A stretch of 64,000 nucleotides of DNA. Source: Ischnura elegans. Lineage: Eukaryota > Arthropoda > Insecta > Odonata > Coenagrionidae. The stretch spans positions 108,643,111-108,707,110 of the forward strand of contig NC_060247.1 in the NCBI RefSeq assembly GCF_921293095.1, read 5' to 3'. The notes beneath the pieces were generated by a model that saw nothing but the letters and a program-made list of their open reading frames with translations, was not told the DNA's origin and made no database searches. Of the stretch, positions 24,701 to 39,700 are shown in pieces. The position numbers were made by a program, and so were the translations under genes. The first letter of the stretch is position 1; the number at the start of each line of letters is the position of its first letter.

Positions 24701-27700
24701 AAAGTATTCGATATTCGAGGTTTCGAATAGTTATGCGAAAAGTACCGCCTCGAATACCTCGAATACTTTGAATTTCGCGTCATACACTGTCGCACACACG
24801 TCGTTGGTAGTTGACTCGGAAAAATGTAGAGAACTGTAGTCATTTAGTGCTCGCAGCGCCGTGATACTCACGTTGTCGAATTACATCAAATTGGTGGATT
24901 TTAGCGGTGAAAAGAGTTCGTCGAGGGGAACCGAAAATGGTCGGGTGAAAAAATCCGAAAATCCCCAATTCCCCCCACCAGGAGAACCTCCGTACCGTGG
25001 GATAGCAACCTTAGGCATTTCCCACGATCCGCTATCCCCCTCCATTCAGCACTCGCCTCACCCCCTCTGACGCTTTCCTCTTCTCCGAAATCAAACAAAA
25101 GGTCCCAGCTCGCGCAGGGATCGCATTACGAAGACCCTCGCTTCGAAAAAAATATCGAGTTACGAGAACAATAAAAACGTGTTTCACGCCCTCCCCCCTT
25201 TTCTCACCCACTGACCTTTCTCTGGCTACCTGCTTCGAAGTTCCCCATTTCTGGAGGTCAACTGCTGCGTGAGTACCGTGGGATACTTACATTAGCGCAT
25301 TTCCCAAGATGCGGTATCCCCCTCCATTCAGCACTAGCCCCCCCTCTGAGGCTTTCCTCTTCTTCGAAATAAAAAAAAGGTCACAGCTCGCGCAGGGATC
25401 ATATTACGAAGACCTTAGCTTCGAAAAAATACCAAGTTACACGAGAACAATAGAAACGTGTTTCGGGCCCTCCCTTTTCTCCCCCACTGGCCTTTTTTTT
25501 CCTACCAGCTTCGAAGTTCCCCATTTCTGTGGAGGTCAACCGCTGCATGAGTCATCTATTAGCACAAAAGGTGTCTAAGAATGACTTTCGTCAATTGATG
25601 TCACACCTTTATTGAATTGAAATATTAGTAACGTGCGCGTAATTTCAAAACGAATAAGACCAAACACGACGTATTTCTGAGTTTATTTAAGCATTTTACG
25701 CAAAGAAATAAATGTCAAAATACGACGGAGACTTAGCATTCTGGCGAAACTCGTAATGAGCAGCAGAGCTTCTCAGAAGTTGATGCGGTATTTTTTTCCG
25801 AAAACATATATCAAGTTTCAATTTATGAATAGTGCTATAAATCTTTATTGTTACAGTCCCAGACAAAGGGATATTTTCTCAGAATATTTGGTTTCTCCCT
25901 GATAGCAATTCCAATTCATCTTCTTATCTCGTGAGAATTCCCAAAGATGGACTGAAAATAATTGAAGAAAATCCGGTGGAAAAGAGCTTGTATTTTGCAA
26001 AATGCCTCAGATTGTCAGCTAGCACTTGGCAGCAGGAGTGGGGGTAAAGCGATGTTAGTTGAATTAATTATATGCCAAATTGTTTCCATAAAATTAAAAT
26101 ATTCATTAATCAGCTAAATTCCTGTTCGAATCATTTAAAGGAAATCAAAATTACTCCCCAAAATCTTGTGTTACCTGCTGCATAGGCAACCGAGTCAAAC
26201 ATTCCAGCATTCATCATTTAGTATTCGAGGTATTCGAGATTCGAGGTATTCGAATATTCGAGCAATGATTTAATATTCGAATTCGATATTCGAATTCGAG
26301 AAATCTGCTATTCGACCCATCTCTATAAAAAACCTATGAAAGTACATTGACGTTCTAACATCATATAGCCTTTAAGATGACATTAGCTGAGACAACAAAA
26401 GACTAATGCAAGTAATAAAGAGAAAGATGAAATGCCTACCCAAATAACCTACGAGTAACGGAGAAATGGATAAGGCTATTTAATCAAATAACAAGTCAAA
26501 ATTAAAAATAGAAATCATAAAAAAATCACCTCCAACTTAGCCAGCTCCTTCTGGTAGAAATTTAGCTTCCTGCACAGGTGATACGTGAACAGATCAAATT
26601 CATCAGCAGTCACATGCTTGTTCTTCTCTCCAACTTTTAAACATGGAAGAAGGGTTGAAAACTCTGTCTGGAATTAAGTAATTTCTGTCAAATTTCCTGC
26701 TTCACTGGTAGTTAAACAAAAATTTTGCTTAAGGTACTCTATGCTACAAATATAAAACAACATATTGAAAAGCTTAAATTGAAACTCTTTAATGCAGCCA
26801 ATACATTTTAATAACCCATTTCACGTACACTTCTTTAATTAAATTGCAACAATCTTTCCAGTATTTCCATGAAAAGTGGAATAACATTGGACACTTGCCT
26901 CAAATTGTTTCCTTGCTACCTCCACACGATCTCTGTACTGCTCAGTCAATGTAGCTCGGGCCAGTTCTTGCTTGAATTCCAGGCCAGCCCTATTGAGGGC
27001 TGACATGGTTTTAACAGCTTCGGATCGAGAATTCTGGGCAACATTTCCAACAACTCCAACCAAAGAATCTCGCAACTCTTCAATTTTATCTCTGAATGGT
27101 AAAAATTTCGCATTAAACATTATTATAGCAGATATAAATGAGAAGTTGGTCTCCATAAACAAGATGAACTTGAAGAACAAAATTCACTAACTCTTGTGGT
27201 ATTCCATTATAAGTTTTCCTAAATATCATGATATTTAGGGAAACTTAATATTTGATGAGATTCCAGGTTCTCCAACCAAGTTCATCAACATAAAATAATA
27301 GCTAAAATTCAGTAAATATGCTAGTTACAGTGAAACCTCGATTTTACATTCCCCCATTATACATTTTCACTGATTTCGCACAGTTTTTATCAGGTCCCAA
27401 ACAATACCGCCTTTAAATAATGATACTCTATTTTACAATTTACTTAATTTTGCACTTTTTGTAAGTGGTCCATCCAAAAGTGTAAAATAGAGGTTTCACT
27501 GTATTTTAAATGTACATTATTCTGGTACCATTTAGCAAGTAGCTACAACAATACAGTCCGGCCGCCGAGAGTTGTCCTTGGACAGCTAGAAGGTGTAGGG
27601 GACAAGGTTGCCAGGTAAGAAAGGGAAACGCCCCCATCACATGTAAACAAAAGGTTTCCGTGAAGAAAGCAGCCAGAAGGGACGACTAGCGTAAAGGATC

Positions 27701-30700
27701 CTAAGGAAGAATCCTTTGTTTTGGTGATTTGCAGAAAGGGCTTGTTTTGGTGGGTCAGGCTTGTTTCAGTACTTCATATGCATGTGACAACGTTGTATGA
27801 CTAGGCAAGGGTGTGAGGTGAATTTGGGGACAGCGATTGGTTGTAAACCATGTTGGTGCAGGGTTCTCCGCCCCTCCTTTTAAAGTGCCATCGGACAACT
27901 CTCACCGGATAGACTGTAAGAACTTTTTCACATTTAGCTTGATTGCGATTGCAGCGTTATTTTCTGAAGTATGCACTTGGTGTCAATTGGTAAACTTTTA
28001 ATGGTATCAATGGTAACACATGAAAAAAAAAATCTGCAAGTAAAGCATTACCTAGGATAATCATAATTGAGTGCAAAAAATACAGCCATTAGTAATAAAA
28101 AGCCAATTAATTCATTTGAAGTTAACCACTTTCATCGTTGTCCACATTGCCAGCTTTCAGGCCACATGACTCAATTCATCAATACTTCATCTGCACTAGA
28201 TTCAGTATTTGTTGTTCAGTAGAAATATTTCCAAGAAACATTCCGCCAAGGTTGCAACTTAAGGCATTAATTGAAAACCGTACCACGATAAAGCATTAGC
28301 TAACAAAGCTAACACTTATTGCTGAATAAAAAGCAGTCTTTCAGCACTCAACCCAATATCAAGTTATTTAAAATTTCCATTCCTTAATTACAATTTGTTG
28401 TAAATTTGAATACATAGATTCTGCTTATGAGTGAAAAACTGTGACCATTACAAAAATCATAGCCTCTCCTTATTTGTGGTTTAAAACTGTTTTTCACATA
28501 GATAAGCATGAGTGTTCTAAAAGGATTGCACTTCACAATGCTCTAAAGGACATATGAAGCTCCGCATTTTTGAAAGATTGAAAAGTTTTATAAAAATCTG
28601 GACTTTAAATTAATTGTGAAAATTAATTGCAATTATTTTTTTGAAATTAGCTCCATTATTCTATTATATCTCACAAAATTTTATAAAAATTATAAAGGTC
28701 TTTCATTTGATGCAAGAACCTGAAAAAAAATGTGAGAGACACCCAAGTTTTGTTTATTTTGTGAATTTGATTCAATAATGACATAATTTTTTATTTTAAC
28801 ATACTAATTTCATTATTATCTTTTAACTACACTGTTATTTCACTTTAACTTCTCCCTCAGGAGATATTTTGTTGTTGTAGGGAGGGATAAAGAAAAGGAA
28901 AGAAAATTGTTTTAAAACTATGTTTATGTAGTTAAGGACTACTTGAAAGGCAGTGATGGAAACGTAAAAATTCTAAAAGGAAAATTTACAGCCAAAATTA
29001 AAAATTATATGATAATTTAAGTATGTCATTACTTGGCCAAATCACTCATTTGTTCTGCTTTCTTGATTGCTGCATTTTTCTTCTCAGATTTCGCCTTCAA
29101 CTCTTCCCATACACATTCATCCCACCTATCAATGGAATTTTCAATAGCACAGTATACTTCCTTTGCGTGATCTGCAAATAGATACAATTATCGGGGAATA
29201 AGAATAACAGTGTAATCAGAGAAAACCACTGATAAAACAAAAACTACAGATGAAATCTCTAGTATCAAAGATATATTTTCATTTTTCTAGAGTTTCTTCA
29301 ATGCATGAATAAATGCACAAATATGTAAGATTAAATCCATAGCATTTCATAAAAATAATATGGAAGGAAATGTCTTACACTCAAAATTTTTTTCTTGATC
29401 CATTTATACATGATTTAAACATATGAATAGGTATACATTAGAAAGTTGCACTACCTGAAACACTTAGCTTTGTCCTAAATTAATTACTTAATTTCCACCC
29501 ATTTCACTGTTACACAACCTAAAAAACTCATAGAAATTAAACGTACAACCTCATTACATACACTTGCTATCTAGATAGAGCAAGGGAAAGGTGAGATCTG
29601 ATAGGTTGGAGAGGTGGAACTGAAGCTAAAATGAGCTATAGCAATGTTGCACATTTCCCCTGATAAAATATAAGAAAAATTTACTAGGAACTAAGTTTTG
29701 ATGGTGGATCAATTTTTCTGGGGATTCCAACCAGATGAGTAAATCTATGTTTTAAGGACATTTCAAACCATGATACAGTAAAACCTCTACGTAAAGAACC
29801 TCTTTACATCATAAACCTCCATACTTCATACCACCCCTACGGTCCTGTCATATTTACAAGTAAATTTATAGGCAAACCTCTATGTAGTGAACCTCTTTAT
29901 CTCATAAAACCTCCACTTATCACACCAAGGAGACACCCCCGAGACTGCCTAACTACCTCTGCAAATCGTACCGAGACAACTAGATACCATTAATGCAGCC
30001 GCAATTACATACATGGAATGACATTTTCAGCGATAAATGTTTCACCCCTATTTTTTTTCTCATACACCTTTATTACGTTGTAATTTTCACATTAATCATT
30101 ACTTGTGGCCATTTGGTTCGATATGAGAGCATACCTAACAGAAAATAAGAAAAAAAGGTATCCAACTATCCTAATCATTTTAAGTGACTGTTGAATTAAG
30201 AGATATCACATCATACTTTCTCGAATCATATTAATGTTAGCGCGATAGCGCTCACTTTCTGGAATCATTAAATTGTAAATACAGTAAAATTCGGTTATAA
30301 CGCGGGTCTAGGGGGACATAGTTTACACCCGCGTTATCGGACAACCGCGTTATAACGGGAAATACGTGGGAAGCAATAAAAAAAACCTTAAAGGTAATTT
30401 TTATAGCCAATTTATTTGCGTAATACATTATTAAAATATTTATTTTATGATTTAGACGCTCTACTTTAACGGGAGTTACTAAAATACTCGGATATTTTCT
30501 TTTGCCGCGATAGTTGATGGCTTTTCTTTGTCACGTAATTTTTTATGCTTTGCAAGTGCAACAGATGAATACTATCGCAATCACTTTGTCCCTCCAACCA
30601 ATTCATCAATTCACTAATATTATGTAATAAATGGCCAATTTTTGGCATCTCGACCTCACATTCGTCTTCTTCATTCTCGCTCTCATCTTCCGATGATGCA

Positions 30701-33700
30701 GCTGTTTTTGCGCGGCTCTGGACTGCAGCCACAATTTCTTCGTCACTCTTATAAGCAGATACAGGAGTTTCCTCGTCTTCGCGAACCCAGGCCTCGAGAT
30801 CACTCACAAATAGTTTATTAGAAAGAACATCTGAAGCTTCACGTGCGTCCTCTTCCGTGAAACCCAAAAACTCGTCTTCGTCTTCCATGCTATCGCCCGC
30901 TGTATACTCGCACTTTGACCAGCAATTTAGGATTGTAGCTGAAGTTATTTTCTTCCAAGCCAATCCAATATTATAAGCCATATTCTTCAGGGTGACTGTT
31001 TTCAGATATTCTTGTACCTGCAGTTCTGAATTTATGACACTAGTGAGCAATTCCCGCCGATAATGGGCTTTAAATGCTCTAATTATCCCTTGATCCATGG
31101 GCTGAATAAGAGCTGTCGTATTTTTTTGTAAAAACGAAGCCACTATTTTGCCATCCCTCGATATCAAGAGCTCAGAAGACGGATGGGCCGGACAGTTATC
31201 TAACAGAAGTAGAGCCTTCTCTTCTAACTTTTTTGATCTTAAGTGGCTCTTAACCGATGGAACAAAATCTTCATTGAACCAAGATAAAAAAATTTCTCGA
31301 GTCATCCAGGCATTCTGACTGTTTTTGTAATTTATGGGTAGTGCTGTCATATTAACGTGCTTGAAGCACCGAGGACTTCGATTTTTACCAATACACAGAG
31401 GTTTTAACTTGTGACTTCCTGATTTGTTCGCGCACAGTAATAAAGTCACTCTTTCTTTGCTCATTTTTATTCCGGATTTATTTGCCGACTTCTTAATATC
31501 AAGTGATTTTGTTGGAAGCAATCTGTAGTAGAGAGCGGTTTCATCGCAGTTATACAATTGCTCTTCAGTGTACTCACCCTCATCAATCATCTTGCGTAAA
31601 GTCCCACAGAATTCTCTAGCTGCTTCATTGTCACTGGAACGAGATTCTCCTTGCATGTTAACTTGCGCTACCCCGTGGCGAATTTTCCACCTCGATAGCC
31701 AGCCAGCAGAAGCAACAAAATCATGAGCACCACCTATTTGTTTATTTAATTTAATTGCCTGTGCTTGTAAAAGTGGACCAGATAATGGAACACCTTCACT
31801 GCGCTTCTGAACAAACCACGTGAATAAACATTCATCCACATCACCAGCAGCACTCAATCTGGCCTTTTTTCTATCAAGTCCTATTTCGTCATCCACTTGA
31901 TCAACGAATGATCGTAATTTAACTTCTTCTTTCATCCAACCACGAATAGTTCCTTCAGGAACACCAAACTCCCTGAATAAACTTGATTTTGAATCACCGC
32001 GTTTCACTCTGTCGATTATGCCCAACTTTTCTTTTATTGTGTAAGTTTTCCTTTTGGCAGACATCGTTTTAACCCTAAAATCAATGAAAATTTTCGTAAA
32101 AAAGTAATTTTCATATTCATATTAAGACAAAGGTAAAACAGCCCATTCATTATTAAATGCTCGAAGCCTGTGATGCCCCGTTCACATTACCATCTTTCTT
32201 AACCAGCGTAAGATGACGTCAGAACCAACGCGCGTTCACACTCAACCATGGTTAGACCCTGACGACATCTGATGAGTGGTAGAGTAATTCCAAGTGAAAA
32301 ATGAATTGACAAGAGCGAATAACTTGTTGGAAGGAAATATAGAATGTGCAGGGAAAAGTTCTTGTGTTAATTGCAATGATATAAATGATGAATTTAAACA
32401 TATGTGCATATTATGAGCTGCTTATGAATTAAAAATTGCATTCCAGCGTCGACAATCATTGTTCCTTGCTACGTAGAAGGTAATTCAAATGTGTTCGTCC
32501 AACTAATCATTTCATCCATAGTGTGGCTTGCATTCTTCTACTGCTCTATTTAATACGAATGAAAGCGAATATTACTGATAATTAGGTTGATATCAACAAC
32601 ATATACTACTACTTGCCCTTGATTCGGATGTGTCGACAAATCATTGATGTAGGTGAAGAAAATCGAGGACCCAACCTTGAGACTCGAGCCTCAATTTGAG
32701 ACACTTGTGATTTGGGATGGAGATACACTTTTCGCTGCATTACATTCTTAGCTATTATTGTTTTCTGACTTTGACAAAGGACATGATCCACTCTAATGCT
32801 ATACCGTAAATTAAAACTCTTTTACCTCTTCTTCAAACGTGGACGAATAACTTGCAGAAATGTGACGATTGTTGAAATTTAACTTATGAAATAAAAGAGA
32901 GAACGTGGTAATTTTTGCGATATGTGGTATCACCCGACGTTTCTAAATTTATTTTCTATCGTTACATCTGACTAGCCGTTAGCCTGATACTTTATATTGA
33001 TATGGGAAGAACTTTTGTTCAAGGATGAACATAAGTGATCTTTTTCAAACTGGGACAAAGAACTCTTACCAAAACATTAAAATCATTGTGACCTTCGGAT
33101 TTTTATTATGGTAGTATTGCACATTTTACTTAATTCTAGCAAAATATTAATATAGATTATTCAATCTGTCCGTAACAATTCAATACGAGCTAATAGCTAA
33201 TTCACTACGAACTATAAAGTATATCGCATAACTTAAATCAGGTTTAAAATCTCATACTATACAACACATTACGGAATGAATCAATAGCACTTTCCTTTGA
33301 ATTAATTCTGACGAATATAATTCAACAATAACGGCCGTCTCCTCTTCGAAACTTTATTTTCTGTTTTCTTTCCTCCTATCCCACTTCGTTGCTGCTTCGC
33401 CTTCTTCTTTTTCTAACCAGCTTTTAACCAACTTGCGTTCACACACGCATGAACTACCGCCAACCATGGTCGGAAAACGGTGGTCAGAATCCCAACCACG
33501 GTTAACGGGAACTTGCGTTCACACCTCGTTTTGTAACCATGGTCGGGGCTAACCGGCGTAAAAAGGACGTAGTGTGAACGAGTCGTTCTTAATGTAGAAA
33601 GAGATAACATGAAAGCTAACCTAAATTTGGCAACAGCGCCCGTTGCAGACGATAATCATATACCGTGAAATATAAACGTACGATTCAAAAAGCAAGTGTA

Positions 33701-36700
33701 AACGTTAAATTGGACGAAAGACAGAAGAAATTGTTGTAACAAATGGAGCACGGATTAATTACAAGTGAAAAAAACACGAAGGAGTTTAAAAATTGTTATA
33801 TGGTTAAATATATTTGACATTTCCAAGTGACAGAAAGTGAAAACATCCAGGTTAACCTCATATTTGAGTGCTAATATCTAATTTTATAGTGAAGGGAACC
33901 AAAAAATGACGATAGAGTTGAATAAAGTTGCCTATTTCAAGTGACAGAAAGTGAAAACATCCAGGTTAACCTCATATTTCAGTGCTAATATCTAATTTTA
34001 TAGTGAAGGGAACCAAAAAATGACGATAGAGTTGAATAAAGTTGCCTATTTCAAGTGACAGAAAGTGAAAACATCCAGGTTAACCTCATATTTCAGTGCT
34101 AATATCTAATTTTATAATGAAGGGAACCAAAAAATGACGATAGAGTTGAATAAAGTTGCCTATTTCAAGTGACAGAAAGTGAAAACATCCAGGTTAACCT
34201 CATATTTGAGTGCTAATATCTAATTTTATAGTGAAGGGAACCAAAAAATTACGATAGAGTTGAATAAAGTTGCCTATTTCAAGTGACAGAAAGTGAAAAC
34301 ATCCAGGTTAACCTCATATTTCAGTGCTAATATCTAATTTTATAGTGAAGGGAACCAAAAAATGACGATAGAGTTGAATAAAGTTGCCTATTTCAAGTGA
34401 CAGAAAGTGAAAACATCCAGGTTAACCTCATATTTGAGTGCTAATATCTAATTTTATAGTGAAGGGAACCAAAAAATGACGATAGAGTTGAATAAAGTTG
34501 CCTATTTCAAGTGACAGAAAGTGAAAACATCCAGGTTAACCTCATATTTCAGTGCTAATATCTAATTTTATAGTGAAGGGAACCAAAAAATGACGATAGA
34601 GTTGAATAAAGTTGCCTATTTCAAGTGACAGAAAGTGAAAACATCCAGGTTAACCTCATATTTCAGTGCTAATATCTAATTTTATAATGAAGGGAACCAA
34701 AAAATGACGATAGAGTTGAATAAAGTTGCCTATTTCAAGTGACAGAAAGTGAAAACATCCAGGTTAACCTCATATTTCAGTGCTAATATCTAATTTTATA
34801 GTGAAGGGAACCAAAAAATTACGATAGAGTTGAATAAAGTTGCCTATTTCAAGTGACAGAAAGTGAAAACATCCAGGTTAACCTCATATTTGAGTGCTAA
34901 TATCTAATTTTATAGTGAAGGGAACCAAAAAATTACGATAGAGTTGAATAAAGTTGCCTATTTCAAGTGACAGAAAGTGAAAACATCCAGGTTAACCTCA
35001 TATTTCAGTGCTAATATCTAATTTTATAGTGAAGGGAACCAAAAAATGACGATAGAGTTGAATAAAGTTGCCTATTTCAAGTGACAGAAAGTGAAAACAT
35101 CCAGGTTAACCTCATATTTGAGTGCTAATATCTAATTTTATAGTGAAGGGAACCAAAAAATGACGATAGAGTTGAATAAAGTTGCCTATTTCAAGTGACA
35201 GAAAGTGAAAACATCCAGGTTAACCTCATATTTCAGTGCTAATATCTAATTTTATAGTGAAGGGAACCAAAAAATGACGATAGAGTTGAATAAAGTTGCC
35301 TATTTCAAGTGATAGAAAGTGAAAACATCCAGGTTAACCTCATATTTCAGTGCTAATATCTAATTTTATAGTGAAGGGAACCAAAAAATGACGATAGAGT
35401 TGAATAAAGTTGCCTATTTCAAGTGACAGAAAGTGAAAACATCCAGGTTAACCTCATATTTGAGTGCTAATATCTAATTTTATAGTGAAGGGAACCAAAA
35501 AATGACGATAGAGTTGAATAAAGTTGCCTATTTCAAGTGACAGAAAGTGAAAACATCCAGGTTAACCTCATATTTTAATGCTAATATCTAATTTTATAGT
35601 GAAGGGAACCAAAAAATTACGATAGAGTTGAATAAAGTTGCCTATTGCAAGTGACAGAAAGTGAAAACATCCAGGTTAACCTCATATTTCAGTGCTAATA
35701 TCTAATTTTATAATGAAGGGAACCAAAAAATGACGATAGAGTTGAATAAAGTTGCCTATTTCAAGAGACAGATAATGATAACTTTGAGGCTAACCTCATA
35801 ATTTAGTGCAAATATCTTATTTTAATGCCAATGGTAACACCAGCTTATGTTTTAGTGAAATATATTTGCCTATTGCATATGAAAGAAAGGGATAACTAAA
35901 TGGCAAACCTCATGTATACATTATTTAAAATATTATATTTCTTTGTGAAGGGAATGGCTTTGGGAAGTAATTTTTCCTTGTCAGCTATTTTTTTCTTTTT
36001 AGGTCTACAAATACCTGGTAATGAGTGTTCTATCATCACTTTATTTTTATTATGTTGTACCTAAATGATTTTTCAAGGGACCAATGTTTGAATCCAGTTG
36101 AAACCTATTAATGTACAGAGTGAAAATACTATCAGCATATTTTATTACTACAAAAAATCCTTTCAAAGCATCATTGCAATCTTAAGTGTTTGCATAAATC
36201 TCACTCTAGTTAGTAATACTTAAACAACCATGCAATCCACTAAAGTTCTGTAGACCAGTACTCAGACAAGTGTGGTATTGTATAAACATTTAGGCGTATT
36301 ATAGGCACGTCTAAAATACAGACTACATAAATTCATCACTCAAGAACATACCATGCTATAGTAGCATTTATGAAATAGCAGTTCTTTTAATTTATTTTAA
36401 AGGCATATTTTTTGGCTATTTTAATTCGAAATGGAATCTTATTGTAGATAATTGAGGCTGAATTATGAGGACCTCTCTTGCCTATGTTTAGTGGCTGATT
36501 TGCCAGATGCATGGCGGCAGCTAGGAATTAACGCAGGTGGTGGTGGGGGTTTAGGTGCAACTAATAGTGCGATGTGTGGGGGGGGGGGGGTTGTATATAA
36601 TATCCACCAGGATAAGCGGTAGGTGCGAGATTAATAAATTGCTGCATGTTAAGATAAATGGATCAAAATGGTGAGTTTTACGGCTTTATGAGGGAAATTT

Positions 36701-39700
36701 TATTAATCCTTACACTAATCTATTAGTAATATCAATCCAATTAAGTATAATGGATTAAATTAAAAAATTTCTCTGAGCTCTGAGGTTTTATCCCCCATAC
36801 CACCACCCTTGCTGTGCCACTGGCCATGAACATTTTCTCTACCATGTCTCATTAATGAGACATGGTAGAGTAATGTCTCATTAATATTGCTATAATGTGT
36901 TGCAGAATTGGGCATAACTAGGTATAAATACATGGCAGAGTGAGTGACATGAGTTTCAAGAATATTTTAGTCTTCCTAGTACCCTTTTGAAAAGCACAAT
37001 ATGGATTTAACAGCCATCTTTTGCATTGAAAACGACTTGGACGCTACACTAGCATTTCTCTAGAAGACAATTCCGTAGGTATGCTAAATAGGGATGAATT
37101 TTGGCATACTCTTTAAGGTTAGTGAAGGCTTTTATCGGGAGTGCAGCTCTTTACAATGTGGAAACATGGGCACTTAGGAAGGAGGACGGGAGAAAATTGT
37201 GGACATGAAGGCAAAGAATGGAAAAGGTGTAGCGGATGGAGAGGAGGAGGAATGATGAACTGCTGCATAGGATGGGTGAGGAGAGGCAGCTCTTATATGA
37301 GAAATGGAGGAGACAGAAGGTATGGATGGAGCGAGTACTTAGTGGGAAGGGAATGCTGAAAAAAGTGTAGTATGGTTGAATGTTAGGTAAACGAGGGAGA
37401 GGAAGGAAAAGAATGGAATTTTTAGATAGATTGAAAGGGAGTAGGCCTTATTGTGAATTGAAGAGGGAAGTGGTTGAGGGAAGGGGAGACTCCCAGAATG
37501 CTTCTTAAGTACTCCAATGAAACCTATCTTAATCTGTAGAATACTATAATAATAGATAAGGCTCTTATAGCCTGTGTTGAGGTAGTTGGTATAAGTTTAT
37601 TAATCATGTAGATCGCAGTAGTTATTTTAGTGATTATTGCAGTACTATTATAATATGTGGTTGTAACCATGTTGCAACCATTCATATGTGGCATGCCAAT
37701 CAATATTCAGATTAAAATATAATCCAAGAAATTAAGTAGTGTCTTGTGTGGTCTTTAGTATCAAATACTCTTTATGTGTAAAAAAAATCCGATGATGTCT
37801 TTCTTATTAGAAAGCCCCCAAATTATCTTATTAATTAGGTGAAAGGCTGCAGTTATGGTTGAATATTCATTTGAGAATCCATTATGAGAAGGATGCCCAG
37901 CTGGAAATTTTTCCTACCGGTTTCAGTAGGCTATATGCTTTTTGAAACATCCTACAGGGTTCGGTAGGCAACCGAACCCCATCTATGTAGCCAACCGGGT
38001 TCGGTAGGCAACCAAACATCATCTGTAACCAACTGGCAACTGAACGTCATCAGTAGTCAAGCAATCACCTTCAGAAGCTTACCAGATTTTGTAACCTATT
38101 ATGAATTTTTAACAGAGTCAAACAGTTAATTGAATATCTCATAAGACCAACCAGGAGCTCTTATAACCTCTGTGACACGAAACGCTATTAACTGTATCAA
38201 AACATTAACTATCATTTCATCTAATGTGCAAAATAAATCACTAACTATAACGTTTCAAGAGGGAGATTGAAAATACATATTCACTCTCTCACTGGAAATG
38301 CTGAGAACAGTACCGTATATGTCTGAATATAGTCCCCCCTTTTTTTCCAAAAATGCCTGTGATAAAAGTTATGGGAGGGGACTATATTCAAACCCATTTT
38401 TTTATATTTTTTTCCAAAACTGAAGCCTCAAAATTAGGGGGGGACTATATTCAGTGGAATATGTTAATTATATGCACATAATTTACATATGCTTTGATAT
38501 TCAAATGGAAAATTCACTAGAAAATAAGTAATGAACCCAATCAAGAGAATATAAAGATCAATTTCATTGAAAAGGTGATTAGAAACTGGCATCGTTAATT
38601 TTAGATGATTCATTTCATAGCAAAAGTTAGAAAAATCAATCATTAATGAAACTCATTTGGTTATTAACAGAAAAATAAATTCTAATACTTTTATGCATTT
38701 ATGTAATCACAAATCTATTTATTTTTTAATTTAACCTTTACATATGTAAAAGGTTACATTTTTCATTACCTGGATATAGTCATAACATAGCTTCAAAGAC
38801 TTTAGAAAAAATAAGAAATGCCAATGGTTCTTTAATTTTCATAACCACTCCAAGAACCTTTTTCTATGGATGATATAAAACATGTTATGAGAGCTTTAGG
38901 AAAATGTCCAATCAAGAGAGAAAGATTTAATATATAACAGAGAGGCAGATATATAATTTTTAAATGGTAAACAGATAAAAAATGGCATAGGTATCCATCC
39001 TAACCCACAGACCGATTGTTGTCAAACACATAACAATAACAATTTTAACTTAAATCAGATCTGAGGGAGCCAAAAAAAAGACAAATAAATAAAATGTGGA
39101 TGGACAATATATCAAAGTAAGACTAGAGATGCAGTGAACTTCACAGATTGGCAAAATTGTTAATTGAAGTGATTGGAAATCTCTAGCAACTCCCACACTG
39201 GAATACTATTGAACTTGATGATAAAATGAGGAATACTTTTGTTGACATCATTAATTGTTTGTAGGTTGATTGTATGCCAATCAGCTTTGCTGTGCTTATT
39301 TGATCTTAGAATATGGCGGCTAAAGTATTTTTTTCAAATCATTAGGTAATTTCAGTCAGTATAATATTCCTAAAGACTTAGCCAAGGCTAGTTGCTTCCC
39401 CTATGAAAAAATTGTATAAATCTGTTTCAAATTTTTATGCATTCGTATACATTGCCATGGCAATGTATAAAATTTTGAAACAGGTTTATACAATTTTTTC
39501 ATAGGGGTTCTCATAAACACTAAATTGCTGAAGCTGCCCAAGTTTTTCAAAGTATTCCTATACCTCTGGTTTACCATGGTATAGTCTATCAGATATCTCC
39601 TCAAAACCTCGAGGTCCAGATCTGGACTCATCCAATTGGATGTGTGTACTTACACTGTGTGTGGACACTTAAGTGTAACTCTGCCCAGGAGAATTAACAC

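Noticed and set aside
33824-35765. Regular 114-bp repeats considered as a CRISPR array
   Set aside because: Whole units are repeated without unique spacers, and the surrounding genes are eukaryotic; it is a satellite.
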